NCBI RefSeq assembly: GCF_032163505.1
Contig: NZ_CP134147.1
Span: 1,144,501 to 1,208,500, forward strand
Length of the DNA stretch: 64,000 nt
Direction: 5' to 3'
DNA from: Streptococcus parasanguinis
GTDB taxonomy: Bacteria > Bacillota > Bacilli > Lactobacillales > Streptococcaceae
Part shown: piece after piece, positions 25,362 through 34,613 of the stretch
Layout of the letters: each line of letters begins with the position of its first letter
Position numbering within the stretch: the first letter of the stretch is position 1
Translations under genes and position numbers: made by a program
Notes under the pieces: model-generated
Database searches by the model: none
What the model was told of the DNA's origin: nothing
What the model saw: only the letters and a program-made list of their open reading frames with translations

Positions 25362-27102
25362 TCAGCTTTCCCTCCATTTCTTCTGATAATTGTTGGGCTT
25401 GGTAGGTTTCATAGTACCAACCTTTTTGAGCCATTAATTCCTCGTGATTTCCTCGCTCCTTGATCTGTCCATTCTCCATTACTAGAATCAAATCCGCATG
25501 AACGATCGCTGATAGGCGGTGGGCTGTTATAATCGTTGTTTTCCCCTTGCGTTCCTGCTTCATATTTTCAATGATTTGGTGCTCCGTTTTAGCATCTACT
25601 GCAGACAAGGAATCATCCAGAATCAAGATCTCAGGATTCATGACCAAAGCACGACTCATGGCAATTCGTTGCTTTTGCCCGCCAGAAAGAGAGACTCCTC
25701 TCTCTCCCAGCACTGTCTCCATCTGGTCTGGCATGGCCAGAATATCCTCATAGACCCCACAAGTTCTCAGAGCCTTTATCACCTCTTCTTCCTGGATCCG
25801 TGGATCTGAAAAAGCGACATTCTCGCGAATGGTCATGGCAAAGAGGATCTGATCTTGAGGGACGTAGCCGATCAAGCTTCGAAGATCTTCTAAACGATAG
25901 TCTTTGATAGAGATTCCATTGAGCAAGATATCTCCCTGCTCCAAGTCATGCTCTCTAAGCAAGAGACGCAACAAGGTGGTCTTTCCAGATCCAGTTGGTC
26001 CTACAATTCCAAGGGTTTGCCCTTTTTCTAAATGAAAGGCAACCTTTTCAAGGACAGGCTCTTTCTCATAGGCGAATTCTTCAATGTCATATTCCAGATC
26101 GCCGTTTTGGATTTCTCTGACTGGTTGACTCGGATCTTGAATATCCGGTGTTTCTGCTAAAAGTGTCTCAATCCGATCATAGGAGACGCTAGCCCGCTGA
26201 CTAATATTAAACAAGAAGCCCATGGCTTGAAGGGGCCAGACGAGCATATTGAGATAGGTAATAAAGGTTACAATTTGTCCAACCGTCAGGCTCCCTTCCT
26301 GAACAAATAGCCCCCCGAAGTAGAGCGTCAAAACATAGGAGAGACCTACAAAAAGAAGAGTGGTCGGATCAAACAAAGCATTGTAACCGGCGGAAGTCAT
26401 ATTTTTTCGAAAGACCATTTGATTGGTTTTTTCAAAAGCCTGAATCTCATCTGCCTGAAAGCCAAAGGATTTGGTCACCTTGACTCCTGATACTGATTCC
26501 TGAACAAAGTTGTTCAGCTCTGAGAAGCCTTCTTGGGCCTCTTTGAAGGCTTTGTGGTTTTTGCGGCCAATAGCTGAAGTCACTACCACCATAACCGGTA
26601 GGGGCAAAATAGCCAAGAGGGTTAAGCGCCAATCAATCATGAAAAACATGCTGACTAGAGTCACCAAGGCCGTCACGGAAGCATCCACTGCAGACATAAC
26701 GCCGCCACCAGCAAACATGGTTACCGCATTGATATCATTAGTAGCATGGGCCATGAGATTCCCTGTCCGATAACGCTGATAAAAAGACGGAGACATGAGC
26801 GTAAATTGCTTAAACAAACGGTAACGCAAGATCCGAGCCAACTTATTAGCCGTCCCAAAAATATAGCGTCTCCAGACAAAACGAAGACCATACATGGCTA
26901 GAGCTGCGAGGACCAAAAGGGCGATATCCACAACTAACTGCCCCAGTGTCAGCCTTCTTTTATCGATCAAATCGATCACAAGTCCCATGATTCTTGGAGG
27001 AATGAGGTTTAAAAAACTAACCAAGATCAAGGACCCTATCCCGATCAAGTATCGCTTCTTCTCTAAATTAAAAAACCAAGATAATTTCCTCAACAGATTC
27101 AT
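25348..27102 (-). CDS. Heterodimeric ABC exporter subunit with degenerate Walker B (LmrC/YheI-like)
   Basis: A 584-residue half exporter starting MNLLRKLSWFFNLEKKRYL; AAGGGGAAATAAG precedes this ATG, whereas the longer frame to 27177 overlaps the YjbR gene. The membrane domain includes RTGNLMAHATNDINAV; the ATPase domain has Walker A GPTGSGKTT (~366), signature LSGGQKQR and Walker B EILILDDSLSAVD (Asp for Glu). Substrate is probably hydrophobic drugs or lipids, by family analogy. It begins one base after the stop of the YjbR-like gene, so the three genes are likely co-transcribed. Confidence 0.88.
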   Translation of the reverse strand: MNLLRKLSWFFNLEKKRYLIGIGSLILVSFLNLIPPRIMGLVIDLIDKRRLTLGQLVVDIALLVLAALAMYGLRFVWRRYIFGTANKLARILRYRLFKQFTLMSPSFYQRYRTGNLMAHATNDINAVTMFAGGGVMSAVDASVTALVTLVSMFFMIDWRLTLLAILPLPVMVVVTSAIGRKNHKAFKEAQEGFSELNNFVQESVSGVKVTKSFGFQADEIQAFEKTNQMVFRKNMTSAGYNALFDPTTLLFVGLSYVLTLYFGGLFVQEGSLTVGQIVTFITYLNMLVWPLQAMGFLFNISQRASVSYDRIETLLAETPDIQDPSQPVREIQNGDLEYDIEEFAYEKEPVLEKVAFHLEKGQTLGIVGPTGSGKTTLLRLLLREHDLEQGDILLNGISIKDYRLEDLRSLIGYVPQDQILFAMTIRENVAFSDPRIQEEEVIKALRTCGVYEDILAMPDQMETVLGERGVSLSGGQKQRIAMSRALVMNPEILILDDSLSAVDAKTEHQIIENMKQERKGKTTIITAHRLSAIVHADLILVMENGQIKERGNHEELMAQKGWYYETYQAQQLSEEMEGKLNENI

Positions 27103-27103
27103 C

Positions 27104-27769
27104 TTATTTCCCCTTTTTGGTGAGTTGCCAGCTACTATCCACCAGAGCAAACAAGTCCTCATCAGCAATTGTTCCATCTAAGGGGATACTCACCCAATAT
27201 TTTTTATTCATATGAAAAGCTGGATAAATCCCTTTCTGCTGGATGAAATGGGCTACTTGATCAGACTTAACATTCAAAACTTCTATTTTCCCAGACTTGC
27301 CAGCATCCAGTTTTTTCCAATCAATGGTCATAAAGACACCATACCACTTGAGGGTGTCTCGGTGGCGAATAGCGCCGGATTCCGGAGATCTTTCCCACAA
27401 ATACTCAATCGTTCCCTGATAGTGCAGGGAGATATAGGCCATGAGACGCTTGGCTTGAGGATAGAGAAATTCTTCTACCTCAAAACAAGCTTGGCGGATA
27501 CTTGCAAGACTTTCCTGACAAGCTTCTCTGACTTGGCCAACGAAATTTCCTTGTAGCTGTTCCAGATGGATCTGGATATACTCGTCCCCTGTATCCTGAT
27601 CATAGACCTGAAAAGAAATCTTCCGGTCGCAGACCTGGACATTTAAGAGAAAAGTGTCCGATAAGACGGGACACTGGTACTCATAGCCTGCCCCTTTCTT
27701 CTCAAATCCGTAAGCCAATCCCTTTTCTGGCTGAAAGGTGTACCGGTCAAAATAATGCTCTAAAAACAT
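27104..27769 (-). CDS. MmcQ/YjbR-family protein with N-terminal extension
   Basis: A protein of 221 residues. GGGAGAGGAA directly before the ATG at 27769 fixes the start; alternatives at 27787 and 27823 lack a ribosome site. The C-terminal ~110 residues (RHRDTLKWYGVFMTIDWKKL ... HMNKKYWVSIPLDGTIADEDLFALVDSSWQLTKK) match the CyaY-like YjbR/MmcQ fold, thought to bind DNA. The N-terminal ~100 residues (YQCPVLSDTFLLNVQVCDRK) are an extra domain seen in some Firmicutes members. It precedes the exporter pair and may be a regulator or simply a neighbour. Confidence 0.82.
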   Translation of the reverse strand: MFLEHYFDRYTFQPEKGLAYGFEKKGAGYEYQCPVLSDTFLLNVQVCDRKISFQVYDQDTGDEYIQIHLEQLQGNFVGQVREACQESLASIRQACFEVEEFLYPQAKRLMAYISLHYQGTIEYLWERSPESGAIRHRDTLKWYGVFMTIDWKKLDAGKSGKIEVLNVKSDQVAHFIQQKGIYPAFHMNKKYWVSIPLDGTIADEDLFALVDSSWQLTKKGK

Positions 27770-27797
27770 TTCCTCTCCCTTATTCATTTTTACACTA

Positions 27798-27866
27798 GAA
27801 GAGGCTGGAAACAACGTCCCCAACCTTGATAACGGATCTTCAAAACTACTTCAAGCAGTGATCGTT
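27798..27866 (-). repeat. Repeat-B fragment and hairpins after cutC
   Basis: GAGGCTGG...CCAACCTT (27801-27827) matches the left end of repeat B but lacks its body. A second possible stem is AACG(G)ATC / GATCGTT (27831-27866). They lie just after the cutC stop and could end its transcript. Confidence 0.45.
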
Positions 27867-27872
27867 TCTTTT

Positions 27873-28508
27873 TTAAAACACGATGCGCGTGCCATGCAGT
27901 TGACAAACGCCCAATTGCTCCAAAAAGAGCTGACGATTGTCAAGGGTCAAACCTCCACCTGGCAGGATCTGAATCTTTCCCTTAGCCGCATCTAATAAAC
28001 GATGATAGTGGGCAAAACGTTGCTCTAGTGGGTCACCTGGACTTCCGGCTCGTGTTAAAATGCGGGCTACACCCTGATCAGAAAGCCACTCAATCGCTTC
28101 TAGCTGATCTGTATGAGCTAACTCATCAAAGGCCATATGAAAGACAACCTCTGCCTCTCCACAGGCTGCTAGTAAAAGCTGCATGATCCTCTGGTCCAAC
28201 TTTCGATCGCTCGTCAGCGCTCCCAGCACAAAACAAGTAACCCCTATTTCTTTCGCAGCACGAATATCCGTCAGCATAGCTTCGACTTCCAGATCAGTAT
28301 AGACAAAATCGCCACCTCGGGGTCGGATAATGACACATAGATCCACGGACTTCTCTCTTGTCAGTTTGATTGCTTCATTGATCACACCTATACTAGGTGT
28401 GGTCCCTCCTACTGCCAGGTTATCGCACAGTTCAATGCGACCTGCCCCAGCAGCAATCGCCTTATCAATATAAGTTAAATTCTCTGCACAAAATTCAAAG
28501 ACAAGCAT
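27873..28508 (-). CDS. cutC: CutC family protein
   Basis: A 211-residue TIM-barrel protein starting MLVFEFCAENLTYIDKAIAAGAGRIELCDNLAVGGTTPS, with MIRPRGGDF-like IIRPRGGDFVYTD, FVLGALTSD, FHMAFDEL and LTRAGSPG segments typical of CutC. The family was named for copper homeostasis, but the copper role is disputed and PF03932 proteins may be enzymes. GGAG precedes the ATG. It lies 21 bases after a YpmS-like gene on the same strand. Confidence 0.92.
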   Translation of the reverse strand: MLVFEFCAENLTYIDKAIAAGAGRIELCDNLAVGGTTPSIGVINEAIKLTREKSVDLCVIIRPRGGDFVYTDLEVEAMLTDIRAAKEIGVTCFVLGALTSDRKLDQRIMQLLLAACGEAEVVFHMAFDELAHTDQLEAIEWLSDQGVARILTRAGSPGDPLEQRFAHYHRLLDAAKGKIQILPGGGLTLDNRQLFLEQLGVCQLHGTRIVF

Positions 28509-28529
28509 GACAACTCCAATTACAAAGAC

Positions 28530-29132
28530 TTAAAACAAGGATATACTAACGGTTACCTTAGCATTGCCATTTTCCACTCTCGCTTTTGAGATGCTATAGC
28601 CTGCTTGAGGGATATCAAGGGTGATTTGATCACCATTCACTGTGAAGCCGCCTCCATTTTGATTGGATTGATCCTTCAAATAGTTGAGAACCAAGAATTT
28701 TGGAATGGGCATTTTCCCTAATTTAGCACCGGTCACGGTCAAATTCATGACATTGTTTTCAACTTGACCGGTCATGGTTAAATCTAGATAGCTATCGATT
28801 GGCCCTAATGATACAGGAACTTTGACATGAAGGTCATTGCCATCCATTCCTAATGCCATCTTTTGATAGTCAGAATTGTCAAGGGCGGATCCAGCACTTG
28901 TTTTTACGACCTGACTCAATTGCACTGAATTGAGACTTAGCTCAGTTGAGAGCCCTTCCGTGCTCACAGAGGCGTTTGAAACAGCATTTTGAGCCAACTC
29001 AATCAAAGAACTCCCTGCCTGCACATTTCTCAGTTGCTCCCCTTCAGGGATAGATCCAGGAACCAACAAGATCACTAATAACATAAATAAAACGATCACC
29101 ATGCCAATTAGGCGTCTCATCCACTTAAACAT
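28530..29132 (-). CDS. DUF2140 (YpmS-like) anchored protein
   Basis: A 200-residue protein starting MFKWMRRLIGMVIVLFMLL, with one N-terminal membrane span and an extracellular beta-rich domain (VSLGPIDSYLDLTMTGQVEN, MPIPKFLVLNYL, GYSISKARVENGNAKV). GGAGGAGCAG before the ATG at 29132 fixes the start. Family function is unknown; it is likely displayed on the outer face of the membrane. Upstream lies a TACAAT box near 29165-29170 on the minus strand. Confidence 0.82.
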   Translation of the reverse strand: MFKWMRRLIGMVIVLFMLLVILLVPGSIPEGEQLRNVQAGSSLIELAQNAVSNASVSTEGLSTELSLNSVQLSQVVKTSAGSALDNSDYQKMALGMDGNDLHVKVPVSLGPIDSYLDLTMTGQVENNVMNLTVTGAKLGKMPIPKFLVLNYLKDQSNQNGGGFTVNGDQITLDIPQAGYSISKARVENGNAKVTVSISLF

Positions 29133-29220
29133 CTGCTCCTCCAATACGTGAAAAGTTGTATTCTTATTGTACCCTAAATCTAAAGAAATTGCGACTAAGA
29201 GGGGCCTTTAGAAAGCAAAA

Positions 29221-29398
29221 GAGAGCGTGGGACAGAAATCGGTAATTCGTTAGAATTCGATTTCGTCGTCCCACCTCCGCACAGTTGAGTAGGGCTGTAA
29301 AAGCTGATGAAATCAGCGTAGTAGAGCCCACTCAACCACTGCGTCTTACTCGACAATCCAAAAACAATTGAGAGGCTAGGACTTTTGTCCCAACCTCT
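29221..29398 (-). repeat. About 178-bp structured repeat B, copy 2 (inverted)
   Basis: The reverse complement matches 23421-23596 over its full length with about four differences, all outside the main stems. With copy 1 it encloses a 5.6-kb block of genes. It probably also ends the nucleoside transporter transcript, which stops at 29408. Confidence 0.9.
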
Positions 29399-29407
29399 CT
29401 CTGTGCA

Positions 29408-30364
29408 TTATTTCGATTTAATATAGTTAACACCATCTGCTTTTGGCGCAACTGCTTGTCCAAAGAAGGCTGCCAAGACAACCATGGTCAAAACGTAAGG
29501 CGCAATTTGCAAGTAGATGGATGGGATCCCTTTAAGCAAAGGCAATTGATTCCCGATAACAGCCAAACTTTGAGAAGCTCCAAAGAAGAGACTAGCAAGC
29601 ATGGCCCCGATTGGGTTCCATTTCCCGAAAATCATAGCCGCAAGGGCGATAAATCCAGGACCTACAATAGTCGTCACCGCGAAGTTAACAGAAACTGACT
29701 GAGCGTAAATGGCTCCTCCGATTCCTGCTAGGGCACCAGAGATCATCACTCCTAAGTATCGCATTCTATATACATTGATTCCCAATGTATCTGCTGCTTG
29801 TGGGTGTTCACCAACTGAACGAAGACGCAATCCAAATTTCGTCTTGAACATGATAAACCAAGCAAAGAATGAAAAGAGAATCGCAACCCAACCAATGATG
29901 CTGGCATTGTTGAAGAAAATATCTCCAATGACCGGAATTTTAGATAAGACCGGAATCGATGTTTTTCCAAAGGCAACTTTGATATTATCAGTTTGCCCCT
30001 TGTTGTACATTGCTTTGACAAGGAAGACCGCCAATGGTGGTGCCATCAAGTTCAATACCGTACCTGAGACGATATGGTCAGCACGGAAATGAATGGTTGC
30101 CACCGCGTGGATCAAGGAGAAGAGTACTCCAATCCCTGCAGCAACGATCAAGGACAACCATGGTGTTAAACTTCCTAACGTAGGCTCAAAAGTCAAGTTA
30201 AAGATAATACCTGAGAAGGCTCCCATAACCATGATTCCTTCCAGACCAACGTTAACAACCCCAGCGTGTTCTGAGTATGCTCCTCCGATACTTGTGAAGA
30301 TCAGCGGCGCTGCATACACAATCATAGAGGAAACAAGAATACTTAAAATCGTTACAATACTCAT
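29408..30364 (-). CDS. Nucleoside ABC transporter permease 2
   Basis: A 318-residue permease of the BPD_transp_2 class (GAFSGIIFNL, HAVATIHFRADHIVSGTVLN, LRLRSVGEHPQAADTLGINVYRMRYLG). It is the last gene of the transporter block and starts at the stop of the preceding permease (one-base overlap). Paralogous to that permease, it forms the second half of the channel. Similar systems are NupABC-BmpA of Lactococcus lactis and RnsBACD of S. mutans, which import ribonucleosides and deoxyribonucleosides. Confidence 0.9.
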   Translation of the reverse strand: MSIVTILSILVSSMIVYAAPLIFTSIGGAYSEHAGVVNVGLEGIMVMGAFSGIIFNLTFEPTLGSLTPWLSLIVAAGIGVLFSLIHAVATIHFRADHIVSGTVLNLMAPPLAVFLVKAMYNKGQTDNIKVAFGKTSIPVLSKIPVIGDIFFNNASIIGWVAILFSFFAWFIMFKTKFGLRLRSVGEHPQAADTLGINVYRMRYLGVMISGALAGIGGAIYAQSVSVNFAVTTIVGPGFIALAAMIFGKWNPIGAMLASLFFGASQSLAVIGNQLPLLKGIPSIYLQIAPYVLTMVVLAAFFGQAVAPKADGVNYIKSK

Positions 30365-31425
30365 TAGTTTGCTCCTCCTTTTTTAGCTGAACGCATCGAG
30401 ATCATCTTTTCAATAATGTAGTGGGCACATACGAAGAAGATAATAGATGCTGTCACAATTTGAACGACTTCTTCAGGGATTGCAGCTGGTTTCATACCAA
30501 CTCCCCCAATTTGAAGTGCACCAAACAAGAAGGCAGCAAATGGAATACCAATTGGTGAATTCATCGCAAGAAGGGCTACGGCCATTCCGTTAAATCCAAC
30601 ACTCATCGAGCTGGTTTGAACGTAGACATTTGAGTAAATCCCCAGACCTTCTGCTACCCCACCGATACCAGCAAGAGCACCAGAAATGATCATAGAAAGG
30701 ATAATGGTCCGTTTTGCAGACATCCCAGCGTATTCTGCCGCATTCGCATTGAGACCAACGGCACGGATTTCAAAACCAAGTGTTGTTTTCTTCATCAAGA
30801 ACCAGATGACCACCACTGCGATGATGGCAAAGAAGATCCCGATGTTCATTTGTGATTTGTCTGTCAAATTACGCAACCACTCCGTTTGGTAGACAGCGTT
30901 GGCTCCCACATCAATGGTTGAGTCCTTGTTTTTCATCAAGGAAGCTGGGAAGCTATGAATCAAGGCATTCCCACCATAGAGAACAATGTAGTTCATCATA
31001 ATGGTGATAATGACCTCACTGGTTCCGAGATAGGCACGAAGGAAACCAGGAATCGCTCCAATAAATCCACCTGCAATAGCCGCAATCAAAACGGTCATCG
31101 GAATCATCAGTAAGCGAGGCATATTTGGGAAGGAGAGGGCAAACCAAGTCGCCATGATCCATCCTGCAAAAGCCTGACCAGGAAGTCCAACGTTAAAGAA
31201 GCCGGCCCGGCTAGCTACTGAAAATCCAAGAGCAACCAAAATCAGTGGCCCCATGGCACGGGAAATATTTCCCCAACTCTTAATCGAACCAAAGGCTTTT
31301 TTAAACAGCAATTCATATCCCCAAAGGGCATCATAGCTGAAGGCCCACATAATAATGGCACCCAAGACCAATCCTAAAAGGACAGACACCAATGGAACGG
31401 CAATTTGTTTTAAATTCTTATTCAT
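30364..31425 (-). CDS. Nucleoside ABC transporter permease 1
   Basis: A 353-residue permease with the family segment GFEIRAVGLNANAAEYAGMSAKRTI and TSEVIITIMMNYIVLYGGNAL, and about eight to ten spans. It starts eight bases inside the ATPase gene and ends on the start of permease 2. It belongs to the NupB/RnsC type permeases. The context with cytidine deaminase, deoxyribose-phosphate aldolase and pyrimidine nucleoside phosphorylase upstream makes pyrimidine nucleosides likely cargo. Confidence 0.9.
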   Translation of the reverse strand: MNKNLKQIAVPLVSVLLGLVLGAIIMWAFSYDALWGYELLFKKAFGSIKSWGNISRAMGPLILVALGFSVASRAGFFNVGLPGQAFAGWIMATWFALSFPNMPRLLMIPMTVLIAAIAGGFIGAIPGFLRAYLGTSEVIITIMMNYIVLYGGNALIHSFPASLMKNKDSTIDVGANAVYQTEWLRNLTDKSQMNIGIFFAIIAVVVIWFLMKKTTLGFEIRAVGLNANAAEYAGMSAKRTIILSMIISGALAGIGGVAEGLGIYSNVYVQTSSMSVGFNGMAVALLAMNSPIGIPFAAFLFGALQIGGVGMKPAAIPEEVVQIVTASIIFFVCAHYIIEKMISMRSAKKGGAN

Positions 31426-32953
31426 TTGATGCTCCCTCCTTTACTTGGCCTCCTGCCATGAGGATTCCAAGTTCTTGCTTATTCGTTGTTTCAGGGGTTA
31501 CGATCCCTTGGATCTTCCCATCATGAATAACCGCAATACGGTCAGAAACATTCAAAATTTCATCTAATTCAAAGCTGACAACCAGAACGGCTTTTCCATT
31601 ATCCCGTTCTTGGATCAAACGTTTGTGGATATATTCAATCGCTCCAACGTCCAATCCACGAGTTGGCTGGCTGACGATTAAGAGATCTGGATCGCGATCG
31701 ATTTCGCGAGCGATAATAGCTTTTTGCTGGTTCCCTCCAGAGAGAGCCTTAGCAGGTACCACTTCACTGGCTGCACGAACGTCAAACTCTTCCATCAACT
31801 TCTTGGCATAAGAGGTAATATTTGGATAATTCAAAATACCATTCTTGCTAAGAGGTTCTTTATAGTAGGTTTGAAGGGCAATGTTTTCAGAGATCATCAT
31901 ATCAAGGACTAATCCATCACGATGACGGTCTTCAGGGACGTGCCCTACCTTCATTTCTGTGATTTGACGTGGGCGAAGTCCTACAACTTCCTTGCCTTTA
32001 ATCTTGATTGAACCGGATTTTACCTTCCGTAGTCCTGTAATGGCTTGGATCAACTCAGACTGACCATTTCCGTCAATCCCTGCAATCCCGACGACCTCAC
32101 CAGCACGAAGTTCCAGTGAAAGTTTCTTAACAGCTGGGACACCCCGGTTTTCGTTTACAACCAAGTTTTCGATCGACAAGACGACTTCTTTCGGTTGAGA
32201 AGGACCTTTCTCCGTTTTAAAGGAAACAGAACGACCGACCATCATTTCGGCCAAGTCTTGGTTGGTAGCTCCACCAATCTCGACTGTCTCAATTGATTTC
32301 CCACGACGGATAACCGTTACCCGGTCTGAAACAGCACGAATTTCATCCAACTTGTGCGTAATCAAGATAATGGATTTTCCTTCATTTGCCAAGTTCTTCA
32401 TGATTGTCATCAATTCTTCGATTTCAGCTGGTGTCAACACCGCAGTTGGTTCATCGAAGATTAGGATGTCGGCTCCACGATAAAGCGTCTTTAAAATTTC
32501 CACACGTTGCTGCGCACCGACGGAAATATCCTCAACTTTAGCATTTGGATCCACTGCTAAGCCATATTTTTTAGACAAATCAAGGATATCTTGACTGGCT
32601 TTCTTAAGATCCAAAATACCATGTTTAGTGGTTTCAGACCCAAGGATAATATTTTCAGCAACAGTGAAGGCTTCAACCAACATAAAGTGTTGGTGCACCA
32701 TTCCAATTCCTAAAGAGGCTGCTTTTGAAGGTGAGTCTAAGTTAACAGTTTTTCCATTTACCACGATGTCTCCGCTAGTTGGTTCCAACAAACCAGCCAG
32801 CATATTCATCAGGGTAGATTTCCCTGCACCATTTTCTCCAAGAAGTGCATGGATTTCACCTTTGCGCAACTGAAGATTAATCTTGTCATTTGCTACAAAG
32901 TCACCAAATTTTTTGGTAATCTCACGCATTTCGATGACATATTCATGTGTCAT
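31418..32953 (-). CDS. Nucleoside ABC transporter ATPase with two ATP-binding domains
   Basis: A 511-residue protein with two ABC domains. Domain 1: Walker A GENGAGKST, signature SVGAQQR, Walker B ILIFDEPTAVLTP. Domain 2 (~265-505): GIDGNGQSE in place of a normal Walker A, ALSGGNQQK, and LLIVSQPTRGLDVG in place of Walker B. Such degenerate second domains are standard for the CUT2/BMP nucleoside and sugar importers. It energises the two permeases encoded downstream and works with the lipoprotein encoded upstream (33087-34148). A set of hairpins separates it from that gene. Confidence 0.92.
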   Translation of the reverse strand: MTHEYVIEMREITKKFGDFVANDKINLQLRKGEIHALLGENGAGKSTLMNMLAGLLEPTSGDIVVNGKTVNLDSPSKAASLGIGMVHQHFMLVEAFTVAENIILGSETTKHGILDLKKASQDILDLSKKYGLAVDPNAKVEDISVGAQQRVEILKTLYRGADILIFDEPTAVLTPAEIEELMTIMKNLANEGKSIILITHKLDEIRAVSDRVTVIRRGKSIETVEIGGATNQDLAEMMVGRSVSFKTEKGPSQPKEVVLSIENLVVNENRGVPAVKKLSLELRAGEVVGIAGIDGNGQSELIQAITGLRKVKSGSIKIKGKEVVGLRPRQITEMKVGHVPEDRHRDGLVLDMMISENIALQTYYKEPLSKNGILNYPNITSYAKKLMEEFDVRAASEVVPAKALSGGNQQKAIIAREIDRDPDLLIVSQPTRGLDVGAIEYIHKRLIQERDNGKAVLVVSFELDEILNVSDRIAVIHDGKIQGIVTPETTNKQELGILMAGGQVKEGASNE

Positions 32954-32988
32954 GGGGTGTTTCCTTTCAAATCTATTTTTATTTCAAT

Positions 32989-33072
32989 AAAATCTACTAG
33001 GGTTGCTAATAGATTTTACTGAGACAAAAATGTCTCAATTTATTAAAAGGAACGGCCCTTGAAGGTCGGGCC
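32989..33072 (-). promoter_or_regulatory. Intercistronic hairpins between the lipoprotein and ATPase genes
   Basis: Three stems occupy the gap: AAAATCTA/TAGATTTT (32989-33017), TGAGACA/TGTCTCA (33020-33037) and GGCCC/GGGCC (33054-33072). On the minus strand the last is followed by GTTCCTTTT. They would slow transcription or protect the lipoprotein mRNA, giving more binding protein than transporter. Confidence 0.6.
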
Positions 33073-33086
33073 GATCCAATCAAATA

Positions 33087-34148
33087 TTATTTTTCAGGAA
33101 CTTTAAGAGACCCGTCAAGGATTTTAGCTTTAGCGTCTTCTACAGCTTTTTTAGCATCTGCAGAAAGGTTGTCAGTTGTCAAATCAACTCCACCATCTTT
33201 CAAGCTATAAGTAATCACTTTACCGCCAGGGAATTTACCGTCAGCAGTTTTCTTAGCCAAGTCTTTTACAGATTCTCCGACTTTCTTCAAGCTTGAAGCC
33301 AATACAAAGTTAGATTTTTTACCATCTTTAGAAGTGTATTCACCTTCAGCTTTTTGGTCACGGTCAACACCAAGAACCCAAACTTTTTCGTCTTCATTTT
33401 TCTTCTCGTTCAAGTCTTTAGCTTCAGAGAAGACACCTGCACCAGTACCACCAGCTACTTGGTAGATAACGTCTGCACCTGCAGCGTATTGTGCAGCGGC
33501 AATTGTTTTACCTTTCGCAGAGTCACCGAATGAACCAGCGTAGTCTACTTGAACTTTGATAGATGGGTCAACAGATTTAACACCAGCTTCAAATCCAGCG
33601 CGGAAACGAGTGATAACTTCACTTTCCATACCACCTACAAAACCAACTTGTTTAGTTTTTGTAGTTTTCGCAGCAGCAATACCAGCAAGGTAACCAGCTT
33701 CGTTATCGGCATAAACAGCAGATGCTACGTTCTTTTGTCCTTCAATACGGTCATCGATGATGACATAGTTCACATCTTCGTTGTCTTTTGCAGCTTTTTT
33801 AACAGAGTCGCTCAAGGCAAAACCAACACCAAAGATCAATTTGTAGTCGTTAGAAACAGCTTCATCAAGGTTTGTCGCATATTGAGATTCATCTGTTGAT
33901 TGGAAGTAGTCAAATCCGTTCCCTTTAGAAAGACCGTTTTCTTTACCCCAAGCTTGCAAACCTTCCCAAGCAGATTGGTTGAATGATTTGTCATCCACAC
34001 CACCAGTATCGGTAATGATAGCAGCTTTCAAATCTGTTTTAGATTCTGAGTTTGCGCTATCTTTTTTAGACGCACGATTTCCACATGCTGCAAGTCCGAT
34101 AGCAGCGACAGTTACTAGACCAAGGCCTAGCCATTGTTTCTTGTTCAT
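33087..34148 (-). CDS. BMP-family nucleoside-binding lipoprotein
   Basis: A 353-residue lipoprotein starting MNKKQWLGLGLVTVAAIGLAACGN; LAAC is the lipobox, so Cys becomes lipidated and the protein is held on the membrane. GGAGG seven bases before the ATG at 34148 rules out the longer frame to 34178. Family markers include DTGGVDDKSFNQSAWEGL, GFVGGMESEVITRFRAGFEAGV and YQVAGGTGAGVF. It is the ligand-capturing part of the nucleoside importer (BmpA, RnsB, PnrA/TmpC relatives). It is separated from cdd by a 75-base gap containing a palindrome. Confidence 0.93.
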   Translation of the reverse strand: MNKKQWLGLGLVTVAAIGLAACGNRASKKDSANSESKTDLKAAIITDTGGVDDKSFNQSAWEGLQAWGKENGLSKGNGFDYFQSTDESQYATNLDEAVSNDYKLIFGVGFALSDSVKKAAKDNEDVNYVIIDDRIEGQKNVASAVYADNEAGYLAGIAAAKTTKTKQVGFVGGMESEVITRFRAGFEAGVKSVDPSIKVQVDYAGSFGDSAKGKTIAAAQYAAGADVIYQVAGGTGAGVFSEAKDLNEKKNEDEKVWVLGVDRDQKAEGEYTSKDGKKSNFVLASSLKKVGESVKDLAKKTADGKFPGGKVITYSLKDGGVDLTTDNLSADAKKAVEDAKAKILDGSLKVPEK

Positions 34149-34171
34149 TACTGAACCTCCTAAATTATTGT

Positions 34172-34184
34172 GCAACATTGTTGC
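34172..34184 (-). promoter_or_regulatory. Palindrome GCAACAATGTTGC before the lipoprotein gene
   Basis: A perfect 13-base inverted repeat (six-base arms, one centre base) lies 24 bases before the lipoprotein ATG. It could be an operator or a leader stem. Another stem (ACAGACCT/AGGTCTGT) at about 34214-34237 overlaps the end of cdd. Confidence 0.4.
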
Positions 34185-34223
34185 GAAGTATTGAAAGGGT
34201 CAAAAGACCGCCTCACAGACCTA

Positions 34224-34613
34224 TTAAGTCAGGTCTGTAAAGGAATATGGAAGTAATTCCTTGACCGTCATCACGACCGTCGATTTATCTTTAGATACTA
34301 AGGTTACAGGAAGGTCTGGTTCAAAAAATTCAGCCATGACCTGGCGACAAGCACCACATGGAGAGATGGGCTTTTCTGTTTGCCCGTAGATAATAAGCTC
34401 TTTGAAATCGCGAGCTCCTTCAGAAACAGCTTTAAAAATGGCTGTCCGTTCTCCACAGTTGGTTAATCCAAAACTGGCATTTTCGATATTGACACCTGTA
34501 TAGATTTCTCCATCCTTCGTTAGCAGTACAGCTCCAATTGGGAAATGAGAGTAAGGCACATAGGCTTGTTTACTCACTTCAACTGCTAAGTCAATCAACT
34601 CAGTAGTCGCCAT
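34224..34613 (-). CDS. cdd: Cytidine deaminase
   Basis: A 129-residue zinc enzyme that deaminates cytidine and deoxycytidine to uridine and deoxyuridine. The catalytic stretch [11 protein letters not shown] supplies the zinc Cys and Glu, and [12 protein letters not shown] supplies the other two zinc cysteines. Length matches the tetrameric class. It overlaps the end of deoC by 14 bases. In the operon it feeds the pyrimidine nucleoside phosphorylase. Confidence 0.96.
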   Translation of the reverse strand: MATTELIDLAVEVSKQAYVPYSHFPIGAVLLTKDGEIYTGVNIENASFGLTNCGERTAIFKAVSEGARDFKELIIYGQTEKPISPCGACRQVMAEFFEPDLPVTLVSKDKSTVVMTVKELLPYSFTDLT

